43,476 nt of DNA, taken from positions 1-43,476 of the IMG/VR virus record IMGVR_UViG_3300031977_000477, one strand, 5' to 3'. This DNA comes from a virus. Below are positions 31,472-40,786 of the stretch, piece after piece. The translations under genes and the position numbers were made by a program. How positions within the stretch are numbered: position 1 is the first letter of the stretch; each line of letters opens with the position of its first letter. The notes beneath the pieces were generated by a model. The model did no database searches. It worked only from the letters and a program-made list of their open reading frames with translations, and was not told the origin of the DNA.

Positions 31472-32931
31472 TGTCGTATCCAATTGAATATATTAATCCA
31501 CAAACAGGTGAAGAACAAATAGCAAATAGTCCTGAAGAAGAAATTAATCTTTCTAGAGGGGGCTTTGTTGTTAAAACAAGTAAAGGTAATCAACAAATTG
31601 GTACTGAACCTACTGGTTGGACTTTCTCAGATAGAATGGTTGCAGACTATGTTTATGTAGATAGCAATGGTAAAGTCTTTTTCTTATATAACATAACATC
31701 AGTAACAGGTGACCCAACATACATTATGTATGAAGCTACTGGTTTATCTGAAGGTGACTACAACACAAGATGGGATAACGATAGTTTAGGTAATGAAAGA
31801 TATGGACCTCAAAAATCTTATGTGTTACCTGAAGAATGGAATGTAATAACAAGTGAAGGTACTACAGGTACTCCACTTACAATGCATAACTTTCAAATAA
31901 CTAAAACAGCAGAAGGAACAAACCTAGGTGATTGGATAGGTATGACAATGGATGGATTACACGAAATCTATCCATTTTTATATGAACAAGTTGAAGGTAG
32001 ATTACCTGCTTTAGCTTTAGTATTTAACTCTATTATAAGTGGTAAAGGTATTACACAAGAACAAATGACACTAGCAGGTGTAGGTAAAGGATTTACTAAA
32101 TTAAAGTTAGCCTACTTAAATGCTATTATTGCTGCTGTTGATGGTGACCCTAGTACATATAATCTAATAGATAAAGATGGTAAATTAGTTACTGGAGTAA
32201 ATCAAGAGTATTTAGCATTAGAACAAAAAGTAGAAACAGGTATGAATAATGCATTAATTAAATTAGGTATAGATGTTGATGTATTTAAAAAAGACAATCC
32301 TGAATTATACAAATCACTTCTTACTGCTTTAAGTATGGGAGATATAGAATACGATTTTGCTACTGGAGATACTTCACAGTTTGAAAAATATCTAGGATAT
32401 AAACTAGGTATACAAGGTTACAAGGTAGAAAAAGACAGTGCTGTGTATACACTATATGCAGGTGTTGATGCTAAAGTTAATGCACCTGGACAGTTTAATG
32501 CATTTGTAGATTATGATACATTTAGAAGTTCTGAAACTGCAAAAGATACATTGATACAGTACATAGGTATTGCTGCATATAATGCACTACCTGAAGAAGA
32601 AAAGACTAGATTAATAGGATTGTATTCTACTAATCAGAATGCTGCATTAACAGAGTATCAAAAGTTATTTGATAGTGACCCTAGATTTGAAAAGTATTCA
32701 GGTAAAAATCTAAACTATGTTCAAGTAGTAGGTAACTATAAGAGTAGTTATAGAAATATATTTGGTGAAGATGCAGATGAAGAAGACCCAGTATTCTTAG
32801 ATACACTAGGTATGAGTATTGCAGATACTAATAAATCTTTTAGAACACACGCATATAAAACAGGTAATGAAAAATTTATGAGAGATATGGCTGTAAACAT
32901 TAGGAACAGCTTAGGAGGAGTAGTGATATAA
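31471..32931 (+). CDS. virion protein, family unknown (486 aa)
   Basis: I place the start at ATG 31471, behind GGAGGAGGGA and overlapping the upstream stop by one base. The protein is acidic, mixed alpha/beta, with a beta-rich N-terminal part (VYVDSNGKVFFLYNITS) and a helical C-terminal half. No domain is recognised. It belongs to the block of large proteins between packaging and capsid genes and is probably an internal or ejection protein. Confidence 0.7.
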   Translation: MSYPIEYINPQTGEEQIANSPEEEINLSRGGFVVKTSKGNQQIGTEPTGWTFSDRMVADYVYVDSNGKVFFLYNITSVTGDPTYIMYEATGLSEGDYNTRWDNDSLGNERYGPQKSYVLPEEWNVITSEGTTGTPLTMHNFQITKTAEGTNLGDWIGMTMDGLHEIYPFLYEQVEGRLPALALVFNSIISGKGITQEQMTLAGVGKGFTKLKLAYLNAIIAAVDGDPSTYNLIDKDGKLVTGVNQEYLALEQKVETGMNNALIKLGIDVDVFKKDNPELYKSLLTALSMGDIEYDFATGDTSQFEKYLGYKLGIQGYKVEKDSAVYTLYAGVDAKVNAPGQFNAFVDYDTFRSSETAKDTLIQYIGIAAYNALPEEEKTRLIGLYSTNQNAALTEYQKLFDSDPRFEKYSGKNLNYVQVVGNYKSSYRNIFGEDADEEDPVFLDTLGMSIADTNKSFRTHAYKTGNEKFMRDMAVNIRNSLGGVVI

Positions 32932-34125
32932 ATGGCAGTATCAAATGAAGTCTTAACAAGATACTCAGTAAATAGAAGTTTAAGAAAAAAAGGATTAATT
33001 TATATTTACAATAATGGTGATTATTTAGAACCAATTAATAATGATGCAGATTTTATTGCAGCTATGGAAGCAGGTGGTATTGCAATATCTGAAAACTTAC
33101 ATCGTACTGAAATGTATGGTGTAACTGGTACACCTGAAAGTAGAAATCCTTTGAATGATGGTGACCCTAATAGTGGGTTTGATTACACAACTGGTGACGG
33201 ACAAGGTGGTGCTGCAGTAACAAAAGATGGTGTAAGTATGACTAAGAATGAAGTGTATCAACTTCTACCTTGGCTTAGAAGATTTGCTGGTGCTGATGCA
33301 GATAAACTTGTAGAAGCATACATAAATGGATATATAGAAAGTGATGGTAATGTTACAGTAGCATTGAATGAATTAAGATTTGGTGAAGGTGCAGATGCTT
33401 ATAGTAGAGTGTTTGCAGGCATTATAGATGAAGATACAGGCTCATTAAAAATGACAGAAACATCATACATTGCAGGGTTAGAAACTACTTTGACTACATT
33501 AACTGAGTATAACTTAGGTGGATATGCTAGTGCTAAAGGTAAAGAAGTATGGGCTACATTAGTTAAAAACAATGTATCTCCTGAAATATATAGAACTAGA
33601 GTAGCAGTAGCATATGACTTACTTAAAGAAACAGATGTTGATTTAAAGAATAGTATTATAAATCAATACAATGAATACTTTGCAAGAGAAACAGGGCAAC
33701 CAGTATTTATGGATGATAGTAGTATATTAGCTTTAGCTATTGACCCTAATGCTAGTGCAGATATTATTCAAGGAAGATTAAATGCTTCAGAACTAGGTGC
33801 TATATATTCAGGCACTGTAGGTGAAAAGATTGATTTAGCTAGTATAGAAAGATATATTGGTGCAGGTGTAAATACACGAGATGCCAGTAAAACTTTTCTT
33901 GATGCTAGTGTCACCGCTAGAATGTATGGTAGATTGTCTAGAAAGTATGGTAGAAATACTAACCTAGGAAAAGTATCTAGTATCTTAGAAGAACAATTGT
34001 TTGGTGATGAATTAGTATCAGGACAAATTAAGTCTATAGCAGCACAAGCATTGTCTGAAAGCTCACCTGGTATTGGTGCAGCACAAACACAAGGTGGTCA
34101 AGTTATAGGCTTGACAGAAAATTAA
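32932..34125 (+). CDS. virion protein, family unknown (397 aa)
   Basis: It starts immediately after the preceding stop, behind GGAGGAG (12 nt upstream). The sequence is largely helical with Ala/Asn/Gly-rich stretches and a C-terminal low-complexity part (SESSPGIGAAQTQGGQ). No motif is recognised. It is the last gene of the large-protein block; its stop is followed by a structured intergenic stretch. An internal or ejection protein is inferred from position. Confidence 0.7.
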   Translation: MAVSNEVLTRYSVNRSLRKKGLIYIYNNGDYLEPINNDADFIAAMEAGGIAISENLHRTEMYGVTGTPESRNPLNDGDPNSGFDYTTGDGQGGAAVTKDGVSMTKNEVYQLLPWLRRFAGADADKLVEAYINGYIESDGNVTVALNELRFGEGADAYSRVFAGIIDEDTGSLKMTETSYIAGLETTLTTLTEYNLGGYASAKGKEVWATLVKNNVSPEIYRTRVAVAYDLLKETDVDLKNSIINQYNEYFARETGQPVFMDDSSILALAIDPNASADIIQGRLNASELGAIYSGTVGEKIDLASIERYIGAGVNTRDASKTFLDASVTARMYGRLSRKYGRNTNLGKVSSILEEQLFGDELVSGQIKSIAAQALSESSPGIGAAQTQGGQVIGLTEN

Positions 34126-34314
34126 AAGGTAGTACCATATATAGTACTGCGTGGTGAGTTCCGCAGGTTATAAATAGGGTCACAAAATTCGGCAGACCTT
34201 CCAAGGTAGTCTGTCTGTTGTTCTAAATCCTTGTCGTAAAACACCCCTTTAAATTACCAAGCGATTTATATATAGGGTTAAAAGTATGCTTGAGAACATT
34301 AGGAGAGATAAATT
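34126..34314 (+). ncRNA. structured intergenic RNA in front of the capsid genes
   Basis: The 189 bases between the large-protein block and the scaffold gene can fold as a chain of hairpins: AGTAC/GTACT (34131-34135 with 34144-34148), CTGCG/CGCAG (34147-34151 with 34162-34166), and CAGAC/GTCTG (34193-34197 with 34209-34213) with an inner CTT/AAG. The first two share 34147-34148. TTGACA at 34111-34116 could be a -35, but no good -10 follows. No small gene was found. A processing site, attenuator or leader for high capsid expression are possibilities. Confidence 0.45.
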
Positions 34315-34779
34315 ATGTCAGAAGATAAAACAAACGCAGATGAATTTAGCGGTGGATTAGCAGAACTAAGAGCTGAGTACAAGAAGCTTAAAGCTGAAAA
34401 CAAGGAACTTAGGTCAGATGCTATGGGTACTGCTTTATCATCATTAGGACTAGAAGCAGATAAAGGTATAGGTAAAGCTGTATCTAAAATGTATGATGGT
34501 CCAATTAGTGTAGATGCTATTAAAGCATATGCTTCAGAAGAATTTGGATTAGGCGACAGTGAAGTTGCAGCCCAACCAAGTTCAGATGATACTGTCGTAG
34601 ACAATACAGTAGCTGCACAACAGCGTGTGCAGAACTTACAAAGTTTAGGAGTGTCAGAAGATGCTAAAGATATCTTCCATACATTCCAAGAAGTTCTTAA
34701 AGAAGCTGACGGAAATGTAAGAAAATCTATCACTGCAAAATTGCAGATGATGGAAGGACTAAAACAACAAGACAATTAA
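34315..34779 (+). CDS. capsid scaffolding protein
   Basis: Acidic 154-aa protein with an N-terminal coiled coil (ELRAEYKKLKAENKELRS, about 17-34), a linker rich in Asp/Val/Ala, and a C-terminal helix (TFQEVLKEADGNVRKSITAKLQMMEG). This length and layout, directly before the major capsid protein, is typical of phage scaffolding proteins. It starts behind AGGAGAG at the right spacing. It probably guides assembly of the shell and leaves before packaging. Family level is inferred from layout. Confidence 0.78.
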   Translation: MSEDKTNADEFSGGLAELRAEYKKLKAENKELRSDAMGTALSSLGLEADKGIGKAVSKMYDGPISVDAIKAYASEEFGLGDSEVAAQPSSDDTVVDNTVAAQQRVQNLQSLGVSEDAKDIFHTFQEVLKEADGNVRKSITAKLQMMEGLKQQDN

Positions 34780-34793
34780 GTTAGGAGAATTAA

Positions 34794-35882
34794 ATGGCGG
34801 AAATATCGCTAACCAATAATACAATTTACGCTAAGCAAATTAATAACTTTGCTGGTGAATTGTTTAGAGTTGGTGGTCAGAGAACTCCTTTTACTGCTGC
34901 TGTAGGCGGAATGACAGGAGGTGGAAAAGTTTTAAACTCCACTTTTTGGCAATTCCAAACTGCTGATACAGCATCCATTACTTCAGCTCCAACTGTTGGA
35001 ACTGAAGGTGGACAACCTACAGAGTATCTTGGAAGGGACAGAGTATCATATACTGCTGTAACACAAATCTTCCAAAAAGGTGTAAAGATGTCATACACAG
35101 CTTTGGCATCTACTGGCAACCAAAATGTATTTGATGTTAGTAACAACGCTTTCAATATCTCAGACGGAAATGCAGGAAACACTGCTGGTGATAAACTAGC
35201 ACTATTTGGTGGTTCCCCAATTCAAGATGAGTTTGCAGAGCAAATGGAACTAGCACTTGACAAACTAGCCAAAGAGGTAGAATGGTTTGCAATTAACGGT
35301 GTCTATAATGATGGTACTGGTGCAGACTTTGCTGGTACTGGAGACAGAGGTATGAGAGGTTTAGATGCTCACCTAGGATTAACAGGTGGCGTATCTTACG
35401 ATAACCAATCAGGTGGTGTAGACCAAGTACTACATTGGGACACAATCGCAGGAGCATTGAAAGCTATGTATGACGCTAAGTCTGCAATGAAGCAACCAGT
35501 GCTTTTGATTAACCCAGCACAATTACTTTCTTTAAACAAAGAATTAATAAACCCTACCGTTTCAGGTGTTATTACACCTGCTATCTTACCTAGAGATAGA
35601 AATGTTGGTGGTGTTGATATTGATACAGTTATCACACCATTTGGAAACATTGGTCTTATGGTATTGGACCCTGATATATTACCTGATAACAAGTGTTATA
35701 TCGTGGACCTTGCCTTCGTAAGCCCTGTGTTTACAAACATTCCTGGTAAGGGAACTGTATTTGTTCGTGACATAGACCAAGATGACTATGCACGAGTTGC
35801 AAAAGCAATTTATATGGAAATGGGATTTGACTTCGGTCCTCCACAGAACCATTGTAAAATTACAGGTGTAACACCTGCATAA
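34794..35882 (+). CDS. major capsid protein (HK97 fold, SU10/DUF5309-like)
   Basis: A 362-aa protein, strongly ribosome-site driven (AGGAG 6 nt before ATG), with more C- and G-ending codons than its neighbours, as expected of a highly expressed gene. It fits the SU10-like/DUF5309 capsid family: an N-terminal GGQRTPFTAAVGGM loop, a helix with LDKLAKEVEWFAINGVYN, the DAKSAMKQPVLLINPAQLLSLNK stretch, and the P-domain segment TVITPFGNIGLMVLDPDILP. It would form the icosahedral shell. Followed by a strong hairpin, so its message may be made separately in large amounts. Confidence 0.85.
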   Translation: MAEISLTNNTIYAKQINNFAGELFRVGGQRTPFTAAVGGMTGGGKVLNSTFWQFQTADTASITSAPTVGTEGGQPTEYLGRDRVSYTAVTQIFQKGVKMSYTALASTGNQNVFDVSNNAFNISDGNAGNTAGDKLALFGGSPIQDEFAEQMELALDKLAKEVEWFAINGVYNDGTGADFAGTGDRGMRGLDAHLGLTGGVSYDNQSGGVDQVLHWDTIAGALKAMYDAKSAMKQPVLLINPAQLLSLNKELINPTVSGVITPAILPRDRNVGGVDIDTVITPFGNIGLMVLDPDILPDNKCYIVDLAFVSPVFTNIPGKGTVFVRDIDQDDYARVAKAIYMEMGFDFGPPQNHCKITGVTPA

Positions 35883-35897
35883 TAGCTTATGACTTTT

Positions 35898-35923
35898 AGG
35901 GGAGAACTCCACCTCTCCCCTTT
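35898..35923 (+). terminator. hairpin after the major capsid gene
   Basis: AGGGGAGA (35898-35905) pairs with TCTCCCCT (35914-35921) over an 8-nt loop, an 8-bp stem rich in G-C, followed only by TT AAG. The T run is short, so it may be a partial terminator or an mRNA-stabilising end rather than a full stop. Confidence 0.6.
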
Positions 35924-35947
35924 AAGTCTGCTAAGATAAGGAACGAT

Positions 35948-36286
35948 ATGATTAGAACAATAGGCAAAGAAGCTTTAATTGATGTATCTGCAGATGCAAG
36001 TAATTCATTAACTGTAAAGACAGATGGTATGTTGTTGTCAGGAATTATATTTCCTGCTAGCTTTACAGGAACAAAGGTTACTTTTGATTTTTCTTTAAAC
36101 GGAACTACTTGGCACGATGTTGTAGAAACAGATGGTAGTGAAGTATCTTATACAGTAACTGCTGGAGATGCAGTAAGAGTAGACCCTAGTGGTTGGGCTT
36201 TTGCATCAGCAGGATATATTAGAATTACAAGCAACGGAACAGAAGCAGCCGATAGAGCTATAACATTATTATTTAGAACTAGCTAG
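35948..36286 (+). CDS. beta-rich capsid decoration or head protein (112 aa)
   Basis: The protein is almost all beta strand: FTGTKVTFDFSLNG, TTWHDVVETDGSEVSYTV, GYIRITSNGTEAADRAITLLFR. Immediately after the capsid gene, such small beta proteins are often shell decoration proteins or the first head-completion protein; neither can be fixed from sequence. It starts behind AAGGAACG. Confidence 0.6.
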   Translation: MIRTIGKEALIDVSADASNSLTVKTDGMLLSGIIFPASFTGTKVTFDFSLNGTTWHDVVETDGSEVSYTVTAGDAVRVDPSGWAFASAGYIRITSNGTEAADRAITLLFRTS

Positions 36287-36294
36287 GAGGTACA

Positions 36295-37290
36295 ATGAGT
36301 AGTAACATTGGCGACCTAGTTGATAGGACTTACAGAGAATATTTAGAACCAATGGATGATGTTGTTAGTTATACAACATTAGAAACTGGTATTAGTGCAT
36401 CTGATACTACAGTTGTATTCAATAATAATTTACTTAGTGTTGAAGAAGAAGATGCTTTGAATGCTGGAACTATTATTGAAATAGATAGAGAACTTTTAGT
36501 ATGTACTGACTTAAATACTACTACTAATACTATTACAGTTACTAGAGGTGCAAGAGGTACTACTGCAGCTATACACGATGCTGGAGATATAATTAAGATA
36601 TCACCTCCATTTCCTAGACAAAATGTTTTTGATGCTGTATGTGACCAAATAAAAAATATGTATCCTACTTTATTTGCTACAGAAACTAAATCTGTAACAG
36701 CTAAATCAGGATATATTATTTTAGATGGTGCAAATGATAACTACTTAATTACACCACTCAAAGCAATATCACAATATACTGATTGGTCTGCAGGTTCTGA
36801 TGAAACAGGTATAGGATATACAGGAGTAAGTTGTGAGCTAATAGATTTGCCTAATCCTTTTACATATACTGACGCTACAGGTACAGAACAAACTCTTACA
36901 TACTCAAACAATGGACCTAATAAAGTTAATGCACTGCAAGTTTATGGTATTAGTGCAGGTCAAGAAGTTTATGTTACTTTTAAAAAGAAGTTTATAGAAC
37001 CTACAACAGAAGAAACAAGTTTATCAACTATTGGTTTAGAAACAGAATATGAACCTATTGTTATGGCTGGTGTAGCAGCACAGTTAGTATCAGGTAGAGA
37101 TATACCAACAGCTACTGCTGATTACATTACAGACCAAATGCAAGTACAAAATTTTCCTGTTGATAGTGCAACTAGACTTCGTAATTCATTATTACAATAT
37201 CAAAGAGTTTTACTTCAACAAGCACGAAAGGACCTAAGAGCTAGATATCCTGAGCCTGTTACTATTAACAGCATAAATTACACTAACTAA
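36295..37290 (+). CDS. head-tail adaptor/tail-tube protein (331 aa)
   Basis: The N-terminal part (about 30-100) is beta-rich and low complexity (ISASDTTVVFNNNL, TTTNTITVTRGARGTTAA), the rest helical with C-terminal QYQRVLLQQARKDLRARY. Placed after the capsid genes and before the propeller-type tail protein, this is where podoviruses encode the adaptor/tail tubular protein. Good AGGAGG ribosome site 5 nt before the ATG. Role inferred from position. Confidence 0.65.
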   Translation: MSSNIGDLVDRTYREYLEPMDDVVSYTTLETGISASDTTVVFNNNLLSVEEEDALNAGTIIEIDRELLVCTDLNTTTNTITVTRGARGTTAAIHDAGDIIKISPPFPRQNVFDAVCDQIKNMYPTLFATETKSVTAKSGYIILDGANDNYLITPLKAISQYTDWSAGSDETGIGYTGVSCELIDLPNPFTYTDATGTEQTLTYSNNGPNKVNALQVYGISAGQEVYVTFKKKFIEPTTEETSLSTIGLETEYEPIVMAGVAAQLVSGRDIPTATADYITDQMQVQNFPVDSATRLRNSLLQYQRVLLQQARKDLRARYPEPVTINSINYTN

Positions 37291-39260
37291 TGCCTAGAAT
37301 ACCTTCTACTAATTTTATTGGTAAACCTAAAAGTTATGGATATGATGCAAGGCTTGATACTATGCTTCTAAGAACTGCTATAGGACCTGGCAGAGAAATG
37401 ACAATACAATCATCAGATGTACAAGAACAAGGTATTAATGTTAAACAAAACGCTGAGGACTTTACATCTAACTTAGGTCGTATATATTCAAGAAATAATT
37501 TTACAGGTGGTCAAGGTTTAGATACTGCACACAGAGCTAATGGACAGCCTAATGATAGTACAAGATTTTGGGATAGTAGAGGTATAGATGTTTTTCACGG
37601 AGAAGATGAAGTATCATACAACATACACTTACTACATAACACTACATCACTAGAAGTTACTGGCTCAAATTTATCAGACAATAGTTTCTTAGTTAGAACA
37701 AATGGTGATAGTGGAGAAACATTATGGTTAGCTAGTGGTGCAAATATTTATGCAAGTAGTAATGGTGGAACTACTTGGACACTTTCTTTAACTGCTGGTT
37801 ATGACATAACTGGTATGGCACCTTTTGGTGGTACTTTGTTTATTACTGCTGGAAGTGGAACTAATACAGAGTTGCAACACTATGATGGTTCATCTTGGAC
37901 TAATGAAAGTTTAGGCAGTGTTATATCAGGATATTTGAATAACATATTTGTAGAAAAAGGTTTTGTGTTTGTAGCTGGTGTATCTAATGGTACACACTAC
38001 TTATGGCACGCAGACCCAATAGCAAGGAACTTTAATAATAAATTTACAACTGCTTCATCTGATTTAGTTGTAACTGCTGAAGCTAAGTTTACTAGTGCTG
38101 CTGATGCAGGTGCAGTTGTACTTGTAAGTAATGAGAATGGTAAAGTCTATTCTATTAAAGACAATGGTGGTACACCACAAGTTAAAGGTCAAAGTAAAGT
38201 ATCATTTGAAAAAATATTTACAATTGCTGCAACAGAAGGAATAATATTTTTAGGAACACAAGAAGCTACTAGAACAGTAGGCAGATTATATAGAGCACAG
38301 CTTGTTGTAGCTGATGATTTATATGTACTAGCTAATAGACAACTTATAAAAGAATGGTTTGCAGATGGTGTAGATACTACACCATATAGTATGTTTGTAT
38401 CTAGAGATAGTGTGTATATGGGAGTTTGTGAAGCTTCTAATGAATTAAATCTGTGGCGATACTACTTACCAACAGGTGGTTTGGCTAGAGATTTATTAAC
38501 AGTAGGTACAGGTAAATGCAGAGGTATCACACAATCAGATGGTATGTTTCTTATATCAGTATCAGGTCATAATGTATTTAAAGAGCAGACTACATACGAA
38601 AGTACAGGTTATATCATAAGTTCTGCAGCAGATTTTTACACAGCAGAAAGAAAACAGTTTGTAGGTGCAGCAGTATCTACACTAGAACTACCTAGTGATA
38701 CAGATGTAGAACTTAGATTTTCTAATAAATTTGAAGATTTAGACAATCCTGATAGTACTGGATATAAGCTTGGACTAAAACAAAACCACGGTGCAGGTGA
38801 TGCTGAGAAACAGATTACACCTGTAGCTAGATACATTATTGGTAAGCTAGTACTAAATAGTCACTTACAACAAGACACACCTAAAGTTAAATCATTTCAG
38901 TTTCGTGCATTAGCTAGACCTGAACTTGTAGTTGTAAGGGTACCTATAAATATTTCAGATAGAGTAGAAAGACCTAATAGAAAACCATTAATTGTAAAAG
39001 GTTTAGGTGATAGTTTATACAATGAACTTAGAGGAAAAGAAGGTGACAGTATAACATTAGAACTATTTGACCCTGCTGAAGTTGTCAAAGGTGTAGTAGA
39101 AAATTTAAGTTATCCTATAACAGTTAATACTGAAAGAGGTTCTGTTACTACATATGCTGTACTTACAGTGCGTGGAACAAGAGTTCCTATTGTTTCTGAT
39201 GTATCATCAAGAGTTGTATTTGGTATAGAAACATTAGGTGTAATGAGATTTGGAGGTTAA
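37290..39260 (+). CDS. beta-propeller tail protein, nozzle-like (656 aa)
   Basis: Repeated four-stranded segments with Asp-box-like motifs are seen, the clearest being IYASSNGGTTW (about 152-162) and a related YDGSSWTNES, so the middle of the protein is probably a beta-propeller. The N- and C-terminal parts are beta-rich; the C-terminus ends in a Val/Arg-rich strand cluster. Phage proteins with this composition after the adaptor build the nozzle or tail-tube end in podoviruses. TAATG coupling to the adaptor gene. A host-binding role is possible. Confidence 0.65.
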   Translation: MPRIPSTNFIGKPKSYGYDARLDTMLLRTAIGPGREMTIQSSDVQEQGINVKQNAEDFTSNLGRIYSRNNFTGGQGLDTAHRANGQPNDSTRFWDSRGIDVFHGEDEVSYNIHLLHNTTSLEVTGSNLSDNSFLVRTNGDSGETLWLASGANIYASSNGGTTWTLSLTAGYDITGMAPFGGTLFITAGSGTNTELQHYDGSSWTNESLGSVISGYLNNIFVEKGFVFVAGVSNGTHYLWHADPIARNFNNKFTTASSDLVVTAEAKFTSAADAGAVVLVSNENGKVYSIKDNGGTPQVKGQSKVSFEKIFTIAATEGIIFLGTQEATRTVGRLYRAQLVVADDLYVLANRQLIKEWFADGVDTTPYSMFVSRDSVYMGVCEASNELNLWRYYLPTGGLARDLLTVGTGKCRGITQSDGMFLISVSGHNVFKEQTTYESTGYIISSAADFYTAERKQFVGAAVSTLELPSDTDVELRFSNKFEDLDNPDSTGYKLGLKQNHGAGDAEKQITPVARYIIGKLVLNSHLQQDTPKVKSFQFRALARPELVVVRVPINISDRVERPNRKPLIVKGLGDSLYNELRGKEGDSITLELFDPAEVVKGVVENLSYPITVNTERGSVTTYAVLTVRGTRVPIVSDVSSRVVFGIETLGVMRFGG

Positions 39261-39284
39261 AAATATTATGTTAGGATTATTACT

Positions 39285-39464
39285 ATGTCAATGCTAACTA
39301 TTATGAAAGAAGGTGGTAGCCTTCAAATAGATACTATTGGTAACTTACCTATTGATGAAGATATTGATTTTACTGACGATGTAAGTTATTCTGCTATAAT
39401 AGGTCTAGCAAGTTTTGGACTATCAAGACTTGGCGATACAGTTAATACGGAGAAGAAAACATAA
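39285..39464 (+). CDS. uncharacterised small protein (59 aa)
   Basis: A short frame from ATG 39285 with AGGA nine bases upstream encodes a mainly hydrophilic protein (LTIMKEGGSLQIDTIGNLPIDE) with a small hydrophobic stretch (AIIGLASFGLSRLG). It overlaps the next gene by TAATG. Not recognised; position suggests a tail assembly or chaperone protein. Confidence 0.58.
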   Translation: MSMLTIMKEGGSLQIDTIGNLPIDEDIDFTDDVSYSAIIGLASFGLSRLGDTVNTEKKT

Positions 39465-40366
39465 TGCCAGCAAGAGAAGTAAACTTAGCTAACTTTTTTG
39501 AAACAACAGCAAATGGAAATATTGGTGCATCTGATACAACTATTACATTAGATGCAGCACCTACATCAGATGGTACTAACCCTATAGCAGGACCATTCTA
39601 TTTAGTAATAGACCCTGATAGTTTAACTAAAAGAGAAGTAGTTTATGTAGAAACCATATCAGGTTTAGTATGTGATTTAGTAACCACATCTAACAGAGAT
39701 ATTGAGAATAGACACGCAGCAGACCCAAGTCACGATGATGGTGTAACCATTCGTATGTCTGTTGTAAAAGAAATGATAGAGGATGTACACGATAGAATTA
39801 ATGACGTAGCTTTAACAGGTGAAGTAACAGGTACAATAGCATCAGCTACACAAGATATAGCTACAACATTAGCTAGTGGTATAGATGCTACTAAGATTGC
39901 AGATGGCTCTGTAACAAGCACAGAGTTTCAATATATAAATACATTAAGTTCTAATGCACAAACACAATTAGATGCTAAGTTAGACCATACTGGTGGTACA
40001 TTAACAGACGTAACTGAAACAGTACAAGCTGTAACAAGTTCTAGTGGAAATGTAGATGTAGATTTAGCATCAGGAAATGTCGCAACAATTACATTAACAG
40101 AAGCAATTACCTCAATAGACTTTACAAATGTTCCTACATCAGGTGTTGCAGTAGCACAATTAATTATTACACAAGACGCAGCAACAGCTTATGGAGTTAC
40201 ATTATCTGTAACCGTAAATGGTGCTAGTGCAGTTACTGCTAATACAAGTGGTAATGGAGGATTTGCTATGAGTACTACATTAAGTACAGTAGATATTGTT
40301 TCATTCTTATTTGTAAACGGTGGTACTCCTCACGTCACATTCCTTCAGGATATGAGAAACTCCTAG
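39464..40366 (+). CDS. tail fibre-like protein (300 aa)
   Basis: The N-terminal part starts with NLANFFETTANGNIGASDTTITL, a beta motif also present in the adaptor's N-terminus, and continues with Thr/Ala/Val-rich sequence (TGTIASATQDIATTLASG, SVTSTEF) typical of trimeric fibre shafts. The C-terminal ~90 residues (IDFTNVPTSGVAVAQLIITQ..., FVNGGTPHVTFLQDM) form a beta head. It probably attaches to the tail and carries part of the host recognition. TAATG coupled. Confidence 0.68.
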   Translation: MPAREVNLANFFETTANGNIGASDTTITLDAAPTSDGTNPIAGPFYLVIDPDSLTKREVVYVETISGLVCDLVTTSNRDIENRHAADPSHDDGVTIRMSVVKEMIEDVHDRINDVALTGEVTGTIASATQDIATTLASGIDATKIADGSVTSTEFQYINTLSSNAQTQLDAKLDHTGGTLTDVTETVQAVTSSSGNVDVDLASGNVATITLTEAITSIDFTNVPTSGVAVAQLIITQDAATAYGVTLSVTVNGASAVTANTSGNGGFAMSTTLSTVDIVSFLFVNGGTPHVTFLQDMRNS

Positions 40367-40372
40367 GGTGCT

Positions 40373-40777
40373 ATGCCTGTAGGTGCATATAAATTTGCTT
40401 TCATATCAGTAGGAGATGCTGATGGTCCTGTATGGACAACTGCTGCAGGTAATGTAGGTACATTTAGACCTGGTGTTGCTATATCATCACAAGATAGCAA
40501 CATAACTTTACAAGCTGCAGACGAAGCAGGTAACGGAGAAAGCTTTGCAATCACTTCAGGTTCATTACCTTCAGGATTGTCAATGGTAGATAATGGTAAT
40601 GGAACTGCTACAATTAGTGGAACACCAGGACAAGTTACAAGTAGCACTACAAGTACTTTTACAGTAACTGCTAGTGATGACCTTGGTAATGAAAGTCCAA
40701 GAGAATTTAATATAGTAATAGAACCTAACTACTTTGGTGACAGTAGTGATGGTGCATTCAATGACGGTAACGATTAG
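40373..40777 (+). CDS. Ig/cadherin-like (He_PIG-type) tail or adhesion protein (134 aa)
   Basis: Residues about 50-125 form a putative Ig-like domain with the He_PIG signature: GSLPSGLSMVDNGNGTATISGTPG followed by STFTVTASDDLGN (shown in parts). Such domains occur on phage tails and fibres and help to bind cell-surface carbohydrates. It lies between the fibre and the Gly-rich adhesin. The N-terminus PVGAYKFAFI is hydrophobic but not a convincing signal. No good ribosome site; coupling is likely. Confidence 0.65.
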   Translation: MPVGAYKFAFISVGDADGPVWTTAAGNVGTFRPGVAISSQDSNITLQAADEAGNGESFAITSGSLPSGLSMVDNGNGTATISGTPGQVTSSTTSTFTVTASDDLGNESPREFNIVIEPNYFGDSSDGAFNDGND

Positions 40778-40786
40778 GAGTAAATA

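Noticed and set aside
34131-34240. tRNA-like fold (GTTCTAAATCC resembling a T arm)
   Set aside because: Flanking bases do not form a T stem, and there is no acceptor stem or anticodon arm.
34299-34775. 158-aa frame antisense to the scaffold gene
   Set aside because: Ser/Leu-rich shadow of the acidic coiled-coil gene; no ribosome site and no homology pattern.
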